Assembly (NCBI GenBank): GCA_024235015.1
Contig: JACKNG010000001.1
Coordinates: 785,139 to 849,138, forward strand
Source of the DNA: Gammaproteobacteria bacterium
GTDB taxonomy: Bacteria > Pseudomonadota > Gammaproteobacteria > Ga0077536
Length of the DNA stretch: 64,000 bases
Reading direction: 5' to 3'
Each line of letters opens with the position of its first letter. The stretch's first letter is position 1. Both the position numbers and the translations under genes were made by a program. The notes under the pieces were generated by a model that saw only the letters and a program-made list of their open reading frames with translations, was not told where the DNA came from and searched no databases. Of this stretch, positions 25,426 to 34,459 are shown in pieces.

Positions 25426-27759
25426 ATGAGCCAAGCCGCACCGACCGGCGCCGAAGCCGACCACGACACCATCGCCATGCTCGACGACAGCGCCGCCGAT
25501 TTCTGCGCGCGCGCCCTCGACGTCGCTCGCGTACGCACGCTGCGCGGCGCGACACCACCGTTCGACGGCGCCGCCTGGCGCGAGATGTGCGAACTCGGCT
25601 GGGCGGCGATCCTCGCGCCCGAGGCGGCCGGCGGTCTCGACCTCGGCGCGCGCGCGGTGGGCACGGTGTGCCGCCGCCTCGGCAGCGTTGCCGCGCCGGA
25701 GCCCGTGCTCGAATGCGCGGTCGGTGCGGTCGCCCTGCTCAGCGCACTGCCCGAACCGCCCGCCGTGCTCGGCGAGATCGTGGCCGGCGAACGCCTGCTG
25801 GTCGCCGCCCTGGCCGAGCCCGGCGAGTTCGTCGGCACGCCGCCCACGCCGCCACGCGCCAGTGCCGCCGCCGACGGTTTCGTGCTCGACGGACGCCTGC
25901 GCCAGGTGCCGCTGGCAGCGGCCGCCGACGGCTGGCTGGTGGTGGCCGAACTGGACGGCGCGCCGGCACTGTTCCTGGTCACGGCCGCGGACCCCGGCGT
26001 GACCTGCACGACGCGCGCGCTGGCCGACGGCAGCAATGCCGGCGACCTCGCCTTCGCCGCCACCCGGCTCGGCGCGGCGCGCCTGCTCGGCCGCGGCGAC
26101 GCGGTGAGTGCGGCCGTGGCGCGCGCCCGCGGCCATGCCACGCTGGGCTGCGCCGCCTACCTGGTCGGCCTCGCCGAGCAGGCCTTCGCCATCACCCTCG
26201 ACTACCTCAAGACCCGCCAGCAGTTCGGCCGCCCCATCGGCAGCTTCCAGGCCCTGCAGCACCGCGCGGTCGATCTCTACATCCAGATGATCATGGCCGG
26301 CAGCGTGCTCGACGAGGCGCTGGCGGAATTCGACGCCGCCGGCGACGCCACTGCGCGCGCGGTGGCGGCGAGCCGGGCCAAGTACCGGGCCAACGAGGCG
26401 GCCCTGCTGATCACCCGCCAGGCCGTGCAGCTGCACGGCGGCATCGGCTATACCGACGAGTGCAACGTCGGCCTCTATCTCAACCGCGCACTGGTGCTGT
26501 CCGCGCGCCACGGCACCGCGACCTTCCACCTGCGCCGTCTCGCCGAGCTGCTCGAGGCCGCCGACGACAGCCTCGACACGCGCCCTGAGACGTTGCCACC
26601 GGCGCCGCCGAACGGCGAGTGGGACAAGCTCTCGGACGTCGACTTCCGCCGCGTCGTGCGCCATTTCTTCGAGACCGAGTACCCGGCCGCGATGCGCTAC
26701 CCCAGCGCCCGGCCGCGCTGGGCCGAGATCAAGCCCTGGTACCTCAAGCTGTCGGCCCGGGGCTGGGTCGCGCCGGCGTGGCCGGCGGAACACGGCGGCA
26801 TGGGCCTGTCGCCGGCGAAGCTCCTCGTCTTCATCGAGGAGCAGGAGCGCTGGGGGGTCGGCCGCGCACCCGACATGGGCATCCAGATGGTCGGCCCGCT
26901 GCTCATCCGCCACGGTACCGAGGAACAGCGCGCGCGCTACCTGCCGCCCATCCTCGCCGGCGAAAACGTCTGGTGCCAGGGCTACTCCGAGCCCAATGCC
27001 GGCTCCGATCTCGCCAGCCTGCGCACCGAGGCGGTGGCCGACGGCGACGAGTTCGTCATCAACGGCCAGAAGACCTGGACCACCCTGGCCCAGGACGCCA
27101 CCCACATGTTCTGCCTCGCCCGCACCTCGAAGGAAGGCAAGCAGCAGGAGGGCATCAGCTTCTTCCTCATCGATTTCAAGCAGCCCGGGGTGACCATCCG
27201 CCCGATCCGCAACATCGCCGGCCACGAGGAGTTCTGCGAGGTCTTCCTCGACGACGTGCGCGTGCCGGCCGACTGCCTGGTCGGCGGCATCAACAAGGGC
27301 TGGACCATCGCCAAGGCGCTGCTCGGCTTCGAACGCATCTTCATCGGCAGTCCCAAGCAGTCGCAGTACTGCTTGAAGCGCCTGGAAGTGATGGCCGAGG
27401 CCGGCGGCCTCGACGGCGATCCGGCCTTCGCCGAGCGCCTGGCCCGGCTCAAGCTCGACGTCCTCGACCTCGAGACCACCTACCAGCGCTTCGCCGACAT
27501 CGTGCGCCGGGGGGAGGCGCTCGGGCCGGACGTCTCGCTGCTCAAGATCTGGGGCACGGAGACCTTCGCCCGCCTGTCCGAGCTGATGGTCGAGGCCGCC
27601 GGGGCGGAGGGCGCGGTGACCGGCAAGTTCGCCGTCGGCGACGCCGAGGTCGACGTCATGAGCCAGTTCTACAACGCCCGTCCGGCCACCATCTACGGTG
27701 GCTCGAACGAAATCCAGCGCAACATCATTGCCAAGAACGTGCTCGCCCTGCCCGGTTGA
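25426..27759 (+). CDS. Fused double acyl-CoA dehydrogenase
   Basis: A 777-residue protein made of two acyl-CoA dehydrogenase units. The first (about 15-375) is divergent, lacking a clear FAD-loop motif, but ends in the typical RQQFGRPIGSFQALQH and LHGGIGYTDE blocks. The second (about 395-777) is canonical: GYSEPNAGSDLASLRTEA, NGQKTWTT, and a terminal IYGGSNEIQRNIIAK. At the classical catalytic position the second half has Gly instead of Glu; a Glu in LLGFERIF may be the base, as in isovaleryl- and long-chain-type enzymes. Paired alpha/beta acyl-CoA dehydrogenases occur in steroid and bulky acid catabolism; here both are on one chain. Confidence 0.88.
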   Translation: MSQAAPTGAEADHDTIAMLDDSAADFCARALDVARVRTLRGATPPFDGAAWREMCELGWAAILAPEAAGGLDLGARAVGTVCRRLGSVAAPEPVLECAVGAVALLSALPEPPAVLGEIVAGERLLVAALAEPGEFVGTPPTPPRASAAADGFVLDGRLRQVPLAAAADGWLVVAELDGAPALFLVTAADPGVTCTTRALADGSNAGDLAFAATRLGAARLLGRGDAVSAAVARARGHATLGCAAYLVGLAEQAFAITLDYLKTRQQFGRPIGSFQALQHRAVDLYIQMIMAGSVLDEALAEFDAAGDATARAVAASRAKYRANEAALLITRQAVQLHGGIGYTDECNVGLYLNRALVLSARHGTATFHLRRLAELLEAADDSLDTRPETLPPAPPNGEWDKLSDVDFRRVVRHFFETEYPAAMRYPSARPRWAEIKPWYLKLSARGWVAPAWPAEHGGMGLSPAKLLVFIEEQERWGVGRAPDMGIQMVGPLLIRHGTEEQRARYLPPILAGENVWCQGYSEPNAGSDLASLRTEAVADGDEFVINGQKTWTTLAQDATHMFCLARTSKEGKQQEGISFFLIDFKQPGVTIRPIRNIAGHEEFCEVFLDDVRVPADCLVGGINKGWTIAKALLGFERIFIGSPKQSQYCLKRLEVMAEAGGLDGDPAFAERLARLKLDVLDLETTYQRFADIVRRGEALGPDVSLLKIWGTETFARLSELMVEAAGAEGAVTGKFAVGDAEVDVMSQFYNARPATIYGGSNEIQRNIIAKNVLALPG

Positions 27760-27872
27760 GGCGGCGCGCACCGGCCAAGGCGCGGATTATGTCCGCGCCT
27801 GCATCTATTCCGCGCGGAGAAGGCGTGTAGAATCCCCGCTTCCGGTCCACAGGAATGTCATTCGGGGGGAAC

Positions 27873-28739
27873 GTGTCCGAAATCCAGTTCGCTACACCGC
27901 AGACGGTCAAGGAAGCGGTCAAATGCCTGGCCGGCGCCAAAGGCCGTGCCAAGGTTCTCGCGGGAGGTACCGACCTCCTCGTCCAGCTTCGTGCCGGCAT
28001 GGTGCGCCCCGCGCTCATCGTCGACATCAAGCACATTCCCGAGCTCAGCGCCGTCAAGCGTGAAGACGGTGGCTTCCGCGTCGGCGCCGCCGTCTCAGGG
28101 GCCGAGCTCGGCGCCAACAAGGCCTTCCGCAAGGCCTGGCCCGGCGTGCTCGAGGGCCTCGAGCTGATCGGCTCGACGCAGATCCAGGGCCGTGCCTCGC
28201 TCGGCGGCAACCTGTGCAACGGCTCGCCCGCCGCCGACAGCGTGCCCGGCCTCATCGCGGCCGGCGCGACCTGCAAGATCGCCGGGCCCAAGGGCACCCG
28301 CGAAGCGAAGGTCGAGGACGTCGTCGCCGGCCCGGGCAAGACCACCCTCAAGCCGGGCGAGTTCGTCGTCAGCTTCTTCCTGCCCAAGCGTCCCAAGCAC
28401 GCGGGCGATGCGTACCTGCGCATGATCCCGCGTACCGAGATGGACATCGCGGTGGTCGGCGCGGCGGTCAGCCTCGAGTTCGACGCCAAGGGCGTGTGCA
28501 CCGATGCACGGGTCTCGCTCGGCGCGGTCGCACCCAAGGCCCTGCTGGTCAAGGCCGCGGGCAAGGCGCTCGTCGGCAGCAAGCTCGACGACGACGCGCT
28601 CGAAGCCATGGCGGCCGCGTGCCGCGCGGCGTGCAATCCCATCGACGACAAGCGCGGCACCATCGAGTACCGCACCAAGGTCGCCGGGGTGCTCGCCAAG
28701 CGTGCCGCCCGCATCGCGCTCGAACGCGCGCAAGCCTGA
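27873..28739 (+). CDS. Molybdenum hydroxylase FAD-binding (medium) subunit
   Basis: A 288-residue subunit of the xanthine dehydrogenase/CO dehydrogenase family. FAD-binding motifs are AGGTDLLVQLR near residues 30-40 and IGSTQIQGRASLGGNLCNGSPAAD about residue 95-118. It passes electrons from the iron-sulphur subunit to FAD and an acceptor. I start at GTG (27873), preceded by GGGGGGA and giving a family-like N-terminus SEIQFATPQ; an ATG 18 nt upstream (27855) is the alternative but has its purine-rich site touching the codon. First of the medium-small-large gene order; the next gene follows after 19 nt. Confidence 0.9.
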   Translation: MSEIQFATPQTVKEAVKCLAGAKGRAKVLAGGTDLLVQLRAGMVRPALIVDIKHIPELSAVKREDGGFRVGAAVSGAELGANKAFRKAWPGVLEGLELIGSTQIQGRASLGGNLCNGSPAADSVPGLIAAGATCKIAGPKGTREAKVEDVVAGPGKTTLKPGEFVVSFFLPKRPKHAGDAYLRMIPRTEMDIAVVGAAVSLEFDAKGVCTDARVSLGAVAPKALLVKAAGKALVGSKLDDDALEAMAAACRAACNPIDDKRGTIEYRTKVAGVLAKRAARIALERAQA

Positions 28740-28758
28740 TCAGGAGAGGACCATCGCG

Positions 28759-29235
28759 ATGGCCAAACATCACGTCTCGACCACCATCAACGGCGACCCC
28801 GCCGAATTCCTCTGCGACACCCAGCAGACCCTGCTCGACTGCCTGCGCGACGAGCTGCAGATGACCGGCAGCAAGGAAGGCTGCGCCTCGGGCGACTGCG
28901 GCGCCTGCAGCGTCATGCTGAACGGCCGCCTGGTCTGCGCCTGCCTGGTGCTCGGAGTGGAAGCCGACGGCGCCACCATCGACACCATCGAGGGGGTCGC
29001 CCAGGGCGACGAGCTGCACCCGCTGCAGAAGCACTTCCTCGACGAAGCCGCCCTGCAGTGCGGCGTGTGCACGCCGGGTTTCATCGTCGCGGCCAAGGCG
29101 CTGCTCGAGGAAAACCCCGACCCCACCGAGACCGAGGTCCGCTACTGGCTGGCCGGCAACCTGTGCCGCTGCACCGGTTACGACAAGATCATCCGCGCGG
29201 TGATGAACGCCGCCGCTGAAATGCGAGGAGCATGA
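28759..29235 (+). CDS. Molybdenum hydroxylase 2Fe-2S (small) subunit
   Basis: A 158-residue iron-sulphur protein with the two expected clusters. The plant-ferredoxin-type cluster uses Cys42, Cys47, Cys50 (GCASGDCGAC) and Cys60/62; the helical-domain cluster uses Cys101, Cys104 (QCGVC), Cys136 and Cys138 (LCRC). It relays electrons from the molybdenum site to the FAD subunit. AGGAGAGGA at 28742-28750 marks the start. It sits between the medium and large subunit genes with 3 nt to the latter, so the three are one operon. Confidence 0.93.
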   Translation: MAKHHVSTTINGDPAEFLCDTQQTLLDCLRDELQMTGSKEGCASGDCGACSVMLNGRLVCACLVLGVEADGATIDTIEGVAQGDELHPLQKHFLDEAALQCGVCTPGFIVAAKALLEENPDPTETEVRYWLAGNLCRCTGYDKIIRAVMNAAAEMRGA

Positions 29236-29238
29236 GCC

Positions 29239-31527
29239 ATGGGTAACGAAGAAAACGTCGGCAAGATCATCGATTACAGCGGGCGCCAGTTCAAACAGAT
29301 TGGCACCCGCGTCGTGCGCCCGGACGGCGTGGAAAAGGTGACCGGCAAGGCCAACTTCGGCGCCGATTTCAAGGCCAACGGCATGATCTACGCGCGCACC
29401 GTGCGCAGCCCGCATGCCCACGCCAAGATCAAGAAGATCAACGTCGACAAGGCGCTGAAGCTGAAGGGCGTCAAGGCCGTCGTCACCGGCGCCGATTTCC
29501 CCGAGATCGACGTCAACGACAAGGCCGTCGGCGAGGTCGTGGTCAGCTACTACGACATGGCCCACAACACCATCGCGCGCGACAAGGTCTACTACGACGG
29601 CCACGTGGTCGCCGCGGTCGCCGCCACCAGCGCGGACATCGCCGAGCAGGCCGCGCGCCTGATCGAGGTCGAGTACGAGGTGCTGAAGCCGGTCATGACC
29701 GCCGAGGCGGCGCTGAAGAAGAACGCCCCGGTGCTGCACAAGCACCTCTTCACCCAGGGCGTCGAGCCCAAGCCCGACAAGCCCTCCAACCTCGCCGCCC
29801 GCAGCCAGTTCAAACTCGGTGACATCGAGGCCGGCTTCGGCCAGGCCGACGTCGTGGTCGAGCGCACCTACACCACCCAGACCGTCCACCAGGGCTACAT
29901 CGAGCCGCACGCCTGCGTCGCCTCGATCACCGCCGACGGCATGGTCAACGTGTGGTGCTCGAGCCAGGGCCAGTTCATGGTGCGTGCCTACGTGGCCAAG
30001 ATCTGCGGCATCGAGATCTCCAAGGTCAAGGTCACCCCGGCCGAGATCGGCGGTGGTTTCGGCGGCAAGACCGTCATCTACCTCGAGCCGCTGGCCGTGG
30101 CGCTGGCGAAGAAGGCCGGCCGCCCGGTCAAGATGGTCATGACCCGCGACGAAGTGCTGCGCGCGACCGGCCCGACCTCGGGCGGTAGCGCACGGGTCAA
30201 GCTCGGCGCCAAGCGTGACGGCACCATCGTCGCCGGCGACATGGAGCTGACCTACGAGGCCGGTGCCTACCCGGGCTCGCCGGTGATGCTCGGCTGCATG
30301 ACCGGCTTCGCGCCCTACGACATCAAGAACATCAACGCCGTCGGCTGGGACGTGGTGGTCAACCGGCCCAAGGCCGCGGCCTACCGCGCGCCGGGCGCGC
30401 CGGTCGCCGCCTTCGCGGTCGAATCGGCGGTCGACGAACTGGCCGAGCAGCTCGGCATGGACCCGCTCGAGTTGCGCCTGAAGAACGCCGCCGTCGAGGG
30501 CACCCAGGCCCCCTACGGCGTCAAGTTCGGCCCCATCGGCTACAAGGAAACCCTGGAAGCGGCCAAGAACTCGCCGCAGTGGAAGGCCCCGCTGGGCCCC
30601 AACCAGGGCCGCGGCATCGCGTCCGGCTTCTGGTTCAACATCGGTGGTACCTCCAGCGCCGAGGTCATGGTCAACGAGGACGGCACCGTCATCGTCGCCA
30701 CCGGCAACCCCGACATCGGCGGCTCGCGCGCCTCGATGGCGCTGATGGCCGCCGAAGTCCTCGGCATCCCCTACGAGCGCATCAAGCCACTCGTCGCCGA
30801 CACCGAGTCGGTGCCCTACTCGATGCTGACCGGCGGTTCGCGCGTGACCTTCGCCACCGGCAAGGCCGTGATCGAGGCCGCCCAGGACGCGGTCAACGAC
30901 CTGCGCCGCCGCGCGGCCAAGATCTGGGACGTCGATCTCGAGCAGGTCGAATGGCAGGACGGCCAGGCGGTGTGCATCGAGTCCGACAAGCACAAGCCGC
31001 TGACCATCGCCAACATCGCGGCCAAGGCCGACAAGACCGGCGGCGCGATCTCGGGCAAGGCCAACATCAACGCCACCGGCGCGGGTCCGGGCTTCGGCAC
31101 GCACATCTGCGACGTCGAGGTCGATCCCGAGACCGGCCACGTCACGGTGCTGCGCTACACCGCCATCCAGGACGTCGGCAAGGCCATCCACCCGAGCTAC
31201 GTCGAGGGCCAGCTGCAGGGTGGCGCCGTGCAGGGCATCGGCTGGGCGCTGAACGAGGAGTACGTCTACAGCGACGACGGTCGCCTGCTGAACACGGGCT
31301 TCCTCGACTACCGCATCCCGGTCGCCTCCGACCTGCCGATGATCGACACCGTGCTGGTCGAGGTGCCCAACCCCGGTCACCCGTTCGGCGTGCGCGGGGT
31401 CGGCGAGACCCCGATCGTGCCGCCGCTGGCGGCGGTGGCCAACGCCGTCTCGCATGCCATCGGCAAGCGCTGCGCGGACCTGCCGCTGTCGCCGGTGCGC
31501 CTGCTGTCGATCATCGACGGCAAGTAA
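29239..31527 (+). CDS. Molybdenum hydroxylase large (molybdopterin-binding) subunit
   Basis: A 762-residue catalytic subunit with the family blocks GGGFGGKT (molybdopterin contact) and a C-terminal GVRGVGETPIVPPLAAVANA containing the conserved active-site glutamate. The substrate-loop motif is AYRAPGAP, not the AYxCSFR of form I CO dehydrogenase, so this is not a true CO dehydrogenase. It is closer to aldehyde/aromatic-CoA/N-heterocycle hydroxylases; the substrate is unknown. Lysine content is high compared with neighbouring genes. No maturation genes (CoxD/E/F or XdhC type) are adjacent, but a MoaD/ThiS-like gene follows after 17 nt. Confidence 0.92.
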   Translation: MGNEENVGKIIDYSGRQFKQIGTRVVRPDGVEKVTGKANFGADFKANGMIYARTVRSPHAHAKIKKINVDKALKLKGVKAVVTGADFPEIDVNDKAVGEVVVSYYDMAHNTIARDKVYYDGHVVAAVAATSADIAEQAARLIEVEYEVLKPVMTAEAALKKNAPVLHKHLFTQGVEPKPDKPSNLAARSQFKLGDIEAGFGQADVVVERTYTTQTVHQGYIEPHACVASITADGMVNVWCSSQGQFMVRAYVAKICGIEISKVKVTPAEIGGGFGGKTVIYLEPLAVALAKKAGRPVKMVMTRDEVLRATGPTSGGSARVKLGAKRDGTIVAGDMELTYEAGAYPGSPVMLGCMTGFAPYDIKNINAVGWDVVVNRPKAAAYRAPGAPVAAFAVESAVDELAEQLGMDPLELRLKNAAVEGTQAPYGVKFGPIGYKETLEAAKNSPQWKAPLGPNQGRGIASGFWFNIGGTSSAEVMVNEDGTVIVATGNPDIGGSRASMALMAAEVLGIPYERIKPLVADTESVPYSMLTGGSRVTFATGKAVIEAAQDAVNDLRRRAAKIWDVDLEQVEWQDGQAVCIESDKHKPLTIANIAAKADKTGGAISGKANINATGAGPGFGTHICDVEVDPETGHVTVLRYTAIQDVGKAIHPSYVEGQLQGGAVQGIGWALNEEYVYSDDGRLLNTGFLDYRIPVASDLPMIDTVLVEVPNPGHPFGVRGVGETPIVPPLAAVANAVSHAIGKRCADLPLSPVRLLSIIDGK

Positions 31528-31544
31528 ACGCCGGCCGCGACGCC

Positions 31545-31793
31545 ATGGCGAAGGTCGTCCTGCCCCTCGAGGTAGCGCGCACCTTCGCCGCTGGCGAGAC
31601 CGAGCACGAGTTCGCGGCCAGGGACGTGCGCGAACTCATGCGCCAGCTCGAACAACGTTTCCCCGGCATCCGCGCTCGCCTTGAGCGCGGCATCGCCGTC
31701 GCCATCGACACCGAGATCTACCAGGACTGGTTCGTCGAGCCCATCGGGCCCGACAGCGAAGTCCGCTTCCTGCCCGCCATCGAGGGCGGTTGA
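31545..31793 (+). CDS. MoaD/ThiS-like small sulphur carrier protein
   Basis: An 82-residue beta-grasp-type protein ending in Gly-Gly, the feature that allows C-terminal thiocarboxylation in MoaD and ThiS. The core has VRELMRQLEQRFPGI, typical of MoaD-like folds, and FLPAIEGG at the end. Placed 17 nt behind the molybdenum hydroxylase large subunit, it may supply sulphur for molybdopterin or for another thiolated product. No MoaE or adenylating partner lies nearby. Confidence 0.75.
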   Translation: MAKVVLPLEVARTFAAGETEHEFAARDVRELMRQLEQRFPGIRARLERGIAVAIDTEIYQDWFVEPIGPDSEVRFLPAIEGG

Positions 31794-31833
31794 GCGCCAG
31801 CGCCGTCGCGCGTGCCGGCCACCCCGACCACGC

Positions 31834-32040
31834 ATGGGTAAATGGCTGATCGCGGCGGGTGCGCTGCTCCTCGCGCTCGGCCTCGCCCTGCACTTCGCGC
31901 CCGGCCTGTTCGGCTGGTTCGGCCGCCTGCCCGGCGACATCCGCATCGAGGGCCCGCGCGGACGTTTCTACTTCCCCATCACCTCGCTGCTGCTGGTCAG
32001 CGTGGTCTTGAACCTGCTCGTGCACGTCCTGCGCCGATGA
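31834..32040 (+). CDS. DUF2905-family small membrane protein
   Basis: A 68-residue protein with two hydrophobic segments (about 4-28 and 48-65) flanking the conserved loop GRLPGDIRIEGPRGRFYFPIT, the signature of the DUF2905 family. These tiny inner-membrane proteins are widespread in bacteria and have no known function. Its stop overlaps the ATG of the methyltransferase gene (ATGA). Confidence 0.88.
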   Translation: MGKWLIAAGALLLALGLALHFAPGLFGWFGRLPGDIRIEGPRGRFYFPITSLLLVSVVLNLLVHVLRR

Positions 32041-32609
32041 AGGGACGCGAAAGCGGCATGCCGGCCGAAGCCTTGTGGGCGAGCTTCTTCGATGCGCCGG
32101 CGATACTCGCCGCCATCGGCCTGCGCGACGACGACACCGTGGTCGATTACGGCAGCGGCTACGGCGGCTTCGCGCTGGCCGCCGCGGCCGCCACGCGCGG
32201 CGCCGTGCACGCACTGGACATCGAGCCGGACCTCGTCGCCCTGCTCGCCGCGCGCGCCGCCGCGGCCGGGTTCGACGCGCTCCGTGTCCGGCAGTGCGAT
32301 TTCCTCGCCGGCGACGACGGCGGCCTCGCCGCCGGCAGCGCCACCCTCGCCCTGGCCTTCAACATTCTCCACGTCGAACAACCCGCCACGCTGCTGGTCA
32401 CGGCCCGGCGCGCCCTCGCCCCGGGCGGACGCCTGGCGGTGATCCACTGGCGCAGCGACATCGAGACGCCGCGCGGGCCACCGCTGGCCATGCGGCCGCG
32501 GCCGAGCGACGTCGCGGCCTGGGCCGCGGCAGCCGGCTTCGGCGCCGCGCAGACGGTGGAACTCGGCGCAGCGGCGCCGTGGCACTACGGGCTGGTGGTG
32601 GCGCGCTGA
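32037..32609 (+). CDS. SAM-dependent methyltransferase
   Basis: A 190-residue class I methyltransferase fold. Motif I is VVDYGSGYGGFALAAA (about 34-49), followed by the acidic HALDIEPD at the end of strand 2 and LALAFNILHV (motif IV region); LAPGGRLAVIHW marks the following strand. Substrate unknown. Translationally coupled to the upstream DUF2905 gene by a 4-nt overlap. Confidence 0.85.
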   Translation: MKGRESGMPAEALWASFFDAPAILAAIGLRDDDTVVDYGSGYGGFALAAAAATRGAVHALDIEPDLVALLAARAAAAGFDALRVRQCDFLAGDDGGLAAGSATLALAFNILHVEQPATLLVTARRALAPGGRLAVIHWRSDIETPRGPPLAMRPRPSDVAAWAAAAGFGAAQTVELGAAAPWHYGLVVAR

Positions 32610-32625
32610 GGTCGGATGACCGGCC

Positions 32626-33054
32626 TCAGCTGCCGCGGCTGACCACCGCGGCCGAGGCGATCAGCTCGTCGAGCAGCGCGAGGGCGGCGTGGCCCGACCA
32701 CGCGAAAGGATCGAGCACCGGCTTCTCGCCGTACTTGAGCAGCAGCGCCGGGTTGATCCGGCCGACGTTGACGTAGCCCATGGTCCAACCACCGAAACGG
32801 CGTTCGGCGATCTCGTCGTAGGCCAGCAGGCGCACCTCGCGGTGACGCTCGTCGCGCACGATGGCGTTGTAGAGATCGTTGACCGCATCGCGCCCGCCTT
32901 CGAGCACCTGCATGAACAACTGGTCGTTGTAGCAGAGGATGCCGGTGATGCCGCGCGGTGGGTTGGCGCGCAGGGACTGCGCCAGGATGCCGTCGATGAG
33001 GGCCTGGGACAGCGGTGCGACGGGACGACTGGCGTAGAGCAGGCGGACGAGCAT
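32626..33054 (-). CDS. BLUF-domain blue-light sensor
   Basis: A 142-residue stand-alone BLUF protein. It begins VRLLYASR with the flavin-hydrogen-bonding tyrosine (Tyr7), has the TGILCYND strand-turn and NDQLFMQVLEG with the key glutamine, and RLLAYDEI / FGGWTMGY (Trp region). BLUF proteins bind FAD and change hydrogen bonding under blue light, then act through a partner. No output domain is attached, so the partner must be separate. Its ATG lies 2 nt after the folE stop, indicating a tight operon with GTP cyclohydrolase I. Confidence 0.9.
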   Translation of the reverse strand: MLVRLLYASRPVAPLSQALIDGILAQSLRANPPRGITGILCYNDQLFMQVLEGGRDAVNDLYNAIVRDERHREVRLLAYDEIAERRFGGWTMGYVNVGRINPALLLKYGEKPVLDPFAWSGHAALALLDELIASAAVVSRGS

Positions 33055-33056
33055 GG

Positions 33057-33788
33057 CTATCTCTTGAGGTCGATGAGGGCGAGGAATTCGCGCCTGAGTG
33101 CGGCGTCCTTGAGGAAGGAGCCGCGCATGACGCTGTTGACCATCTTGGTCGCCGTATCCTTCACGCCACGCCAGTGCATGCAGAAGTGGTCGGCCTCGAA
33201 CACCACCGCAAGACCGTCCGGGCTGACCTTGCCCATGAGCAGGTCGGCGAGCTGGGTGATGGCCTCCTCCTGGATCTGCGGCCGGCTCATGACCCAGTCG
33301 GCGAGGCGGTTGTACTTCGACAGGCCGATCAGGTTGGAGTGCTCGTTCGGCATCAGCCCGATCCAGAGGCGGCCGAGGATCGGGCAGAGATGATGGCTGC
33401 AGGTGCTGCGCACGGTGATGGGGCCGACGATCATCAGCTCGTTGAGGCGCTCGACGTTGGGAAACTCGGTGACCGCGGGCGGCGCCGCATAGCGCCCGCG
33501 AAACACCTCGGTGAGGAACATCTTGGCCACGCGGTGGGCCGTCTCCTGGGTGTTGTGATCGCCCGCGGTGTCGATGACGAGGCTTTCCAGCACGCCCTGC
33601 ATGCGCGTCTCGACCTCGGCCAGCAGCGCGTCGAGTTCGCCGGCCTCGATGAAATCGGCGATGTTGTCGTTGGCATGGAAGCGCTGGCCGGCGGCGAGGA
33701 TGCGCGCGCGGATACGCGCCGAGACCGGATCGGCGTCGACGGCCGTTTCGGCAGCGCTCGCGACGGCGGGGGCGGAAGGCTTGTTCAT
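33057..33788 (-). CDS. folE: GTP cyclohydrolase I
   Basis: A 243-residue enzyme of the type I (FolE) family: NTQETAHRVAKMF, TVRSTCSHHLCPILG (zinc Cys/His), GLSKYNRLADW, RPQIQEEAITQLAD and the HFCMHWRGVKD zinc/active site. It turns GTP into dihydroneopterin triphosphate, the first step to tetrahydrofolate and other pterins. The N-terminal 55 residues are an extension beyond the catalytic core. Co-encoded with the BLUF sensor (2-nt gap). Confidence 0.95.
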   Translation of the reverse strand: MNKPSAPAVASAAETAVDADPVSARIRARILAAGQRFHANDNIADFIEAGELDALLAEVETRMQGVLESLVIDTAGDHNTQETAHRVAKMFLTEVFRGRYAAPPAVTEFPNVERLNELMIVGPITVRSTCSHHLCPILGRLWIGLMPNEHSNLIGLSKYNRLADWVMSRPQIQEEAITQLADLLMGKVSPDGLAVVFEADHFCMHWRGVKDTATKMVNSVMRGSFLKDAALRREFLALIDLKR

Positions 33789-34213
33789 GGGCGTGACACC
33801 GTGGCTAGGCGGTGATCCGGGGACGGACGCGCCAGTGTAGCCGTGAAGGTGCGAAATTCAACCGTAGCCGCGACCATGGAATGCACCGCCGCCCCGGCGG
33901 GTTCGCGCCGGGCCGACCGTGACGGGCCGCGGGCGGGGACCTCGACGATCTCACGCAGCGCGCGCGACATGCCGATCCGAAATGCAGGCAACGGGCGGGT
34001 GCGCACCCTCGGCAGCGTCGGCGACGCGAAGCGCGACGCCGCTTGCGGGCGGCGCAGCGACACGTGCGGGGCTTCCGTAGTCCTAATCTGAGCAGCCGCG
34101 CGTTGCCGCCTTTCACGGCCGCGTGCCAGAATCCCGGCCTGTTCCGCGCCCCGGCCCGCCGAGGGCGTCCGCATCCGCCGTGCCGCACCGCGCACCACCC
34201 CGGGGAGAATCAC
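33789..34213. other. 425-bp intergenic region between divergent genes
   Basis: Lies between folE (minus) and the zinc-ribbon gene (plus). I see no gene, repeat or RNA signature; base composition stays G+C-rich. Promoters for both operons are expected here, but no clear consensus is visible. Confidence 0.4.
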
Positions 34214-34459
34214 ATGAGCAACTATTCCTGTCCGCGCCCGACGGACCCCAATCCCGTGCAGGCCCGCGAAGCGGTGACCGGCGCGTGCCCCGAGTGCGGC
34301 GCAACGGCGCTGGCACGCTATCCCGTGCTGTCCGAGCGCGGCTGGTTCATGGTCGTCAAGTGCCAGGAATGTCTCTGTTCCGTGAGCCGTGAAAAATGGC
34401 ATCGCCTGGGCCACGTCCAACTCGCGACCGACGCCATCGGCGGCGAGGCGATACGATGA
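34214..34459 (+). CDS. Small zinc-ribbon protein, putative third subunit of the HyuA/HyuB enzyme
   Basis: An 81-residue protein with two cysteine pairs, CPEC (25-28) and CQEC (50-53, with a following Cys55), which should bind zinc. Its stop codon overlaps the ATG of the HyuA-type gene, implying a fixed stoichiometry. Small zinc-ribbon subunits accompany the HyuA/HyuB-like subunits of acetone and acetophenone carboxylases, so a similar accessory role is the best guess. I do not recognise its exact family. Confidence 0.75.
   Translation: MSNYSCPRPTDPNPVQAREAVTGACPECGATALARYPVLSERGWFMVVKCQECLCSVSREKWHRLGHVQLATDAIGGEAIR

Noticed and set aside
29239..31527. Calling the large subunit CoxL (carbon monoxide dehydrogenase).
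   Set aside because: The active-site loop reads AYRAPGAP rather than AYxCSFR, so CO oxidation is not supported.
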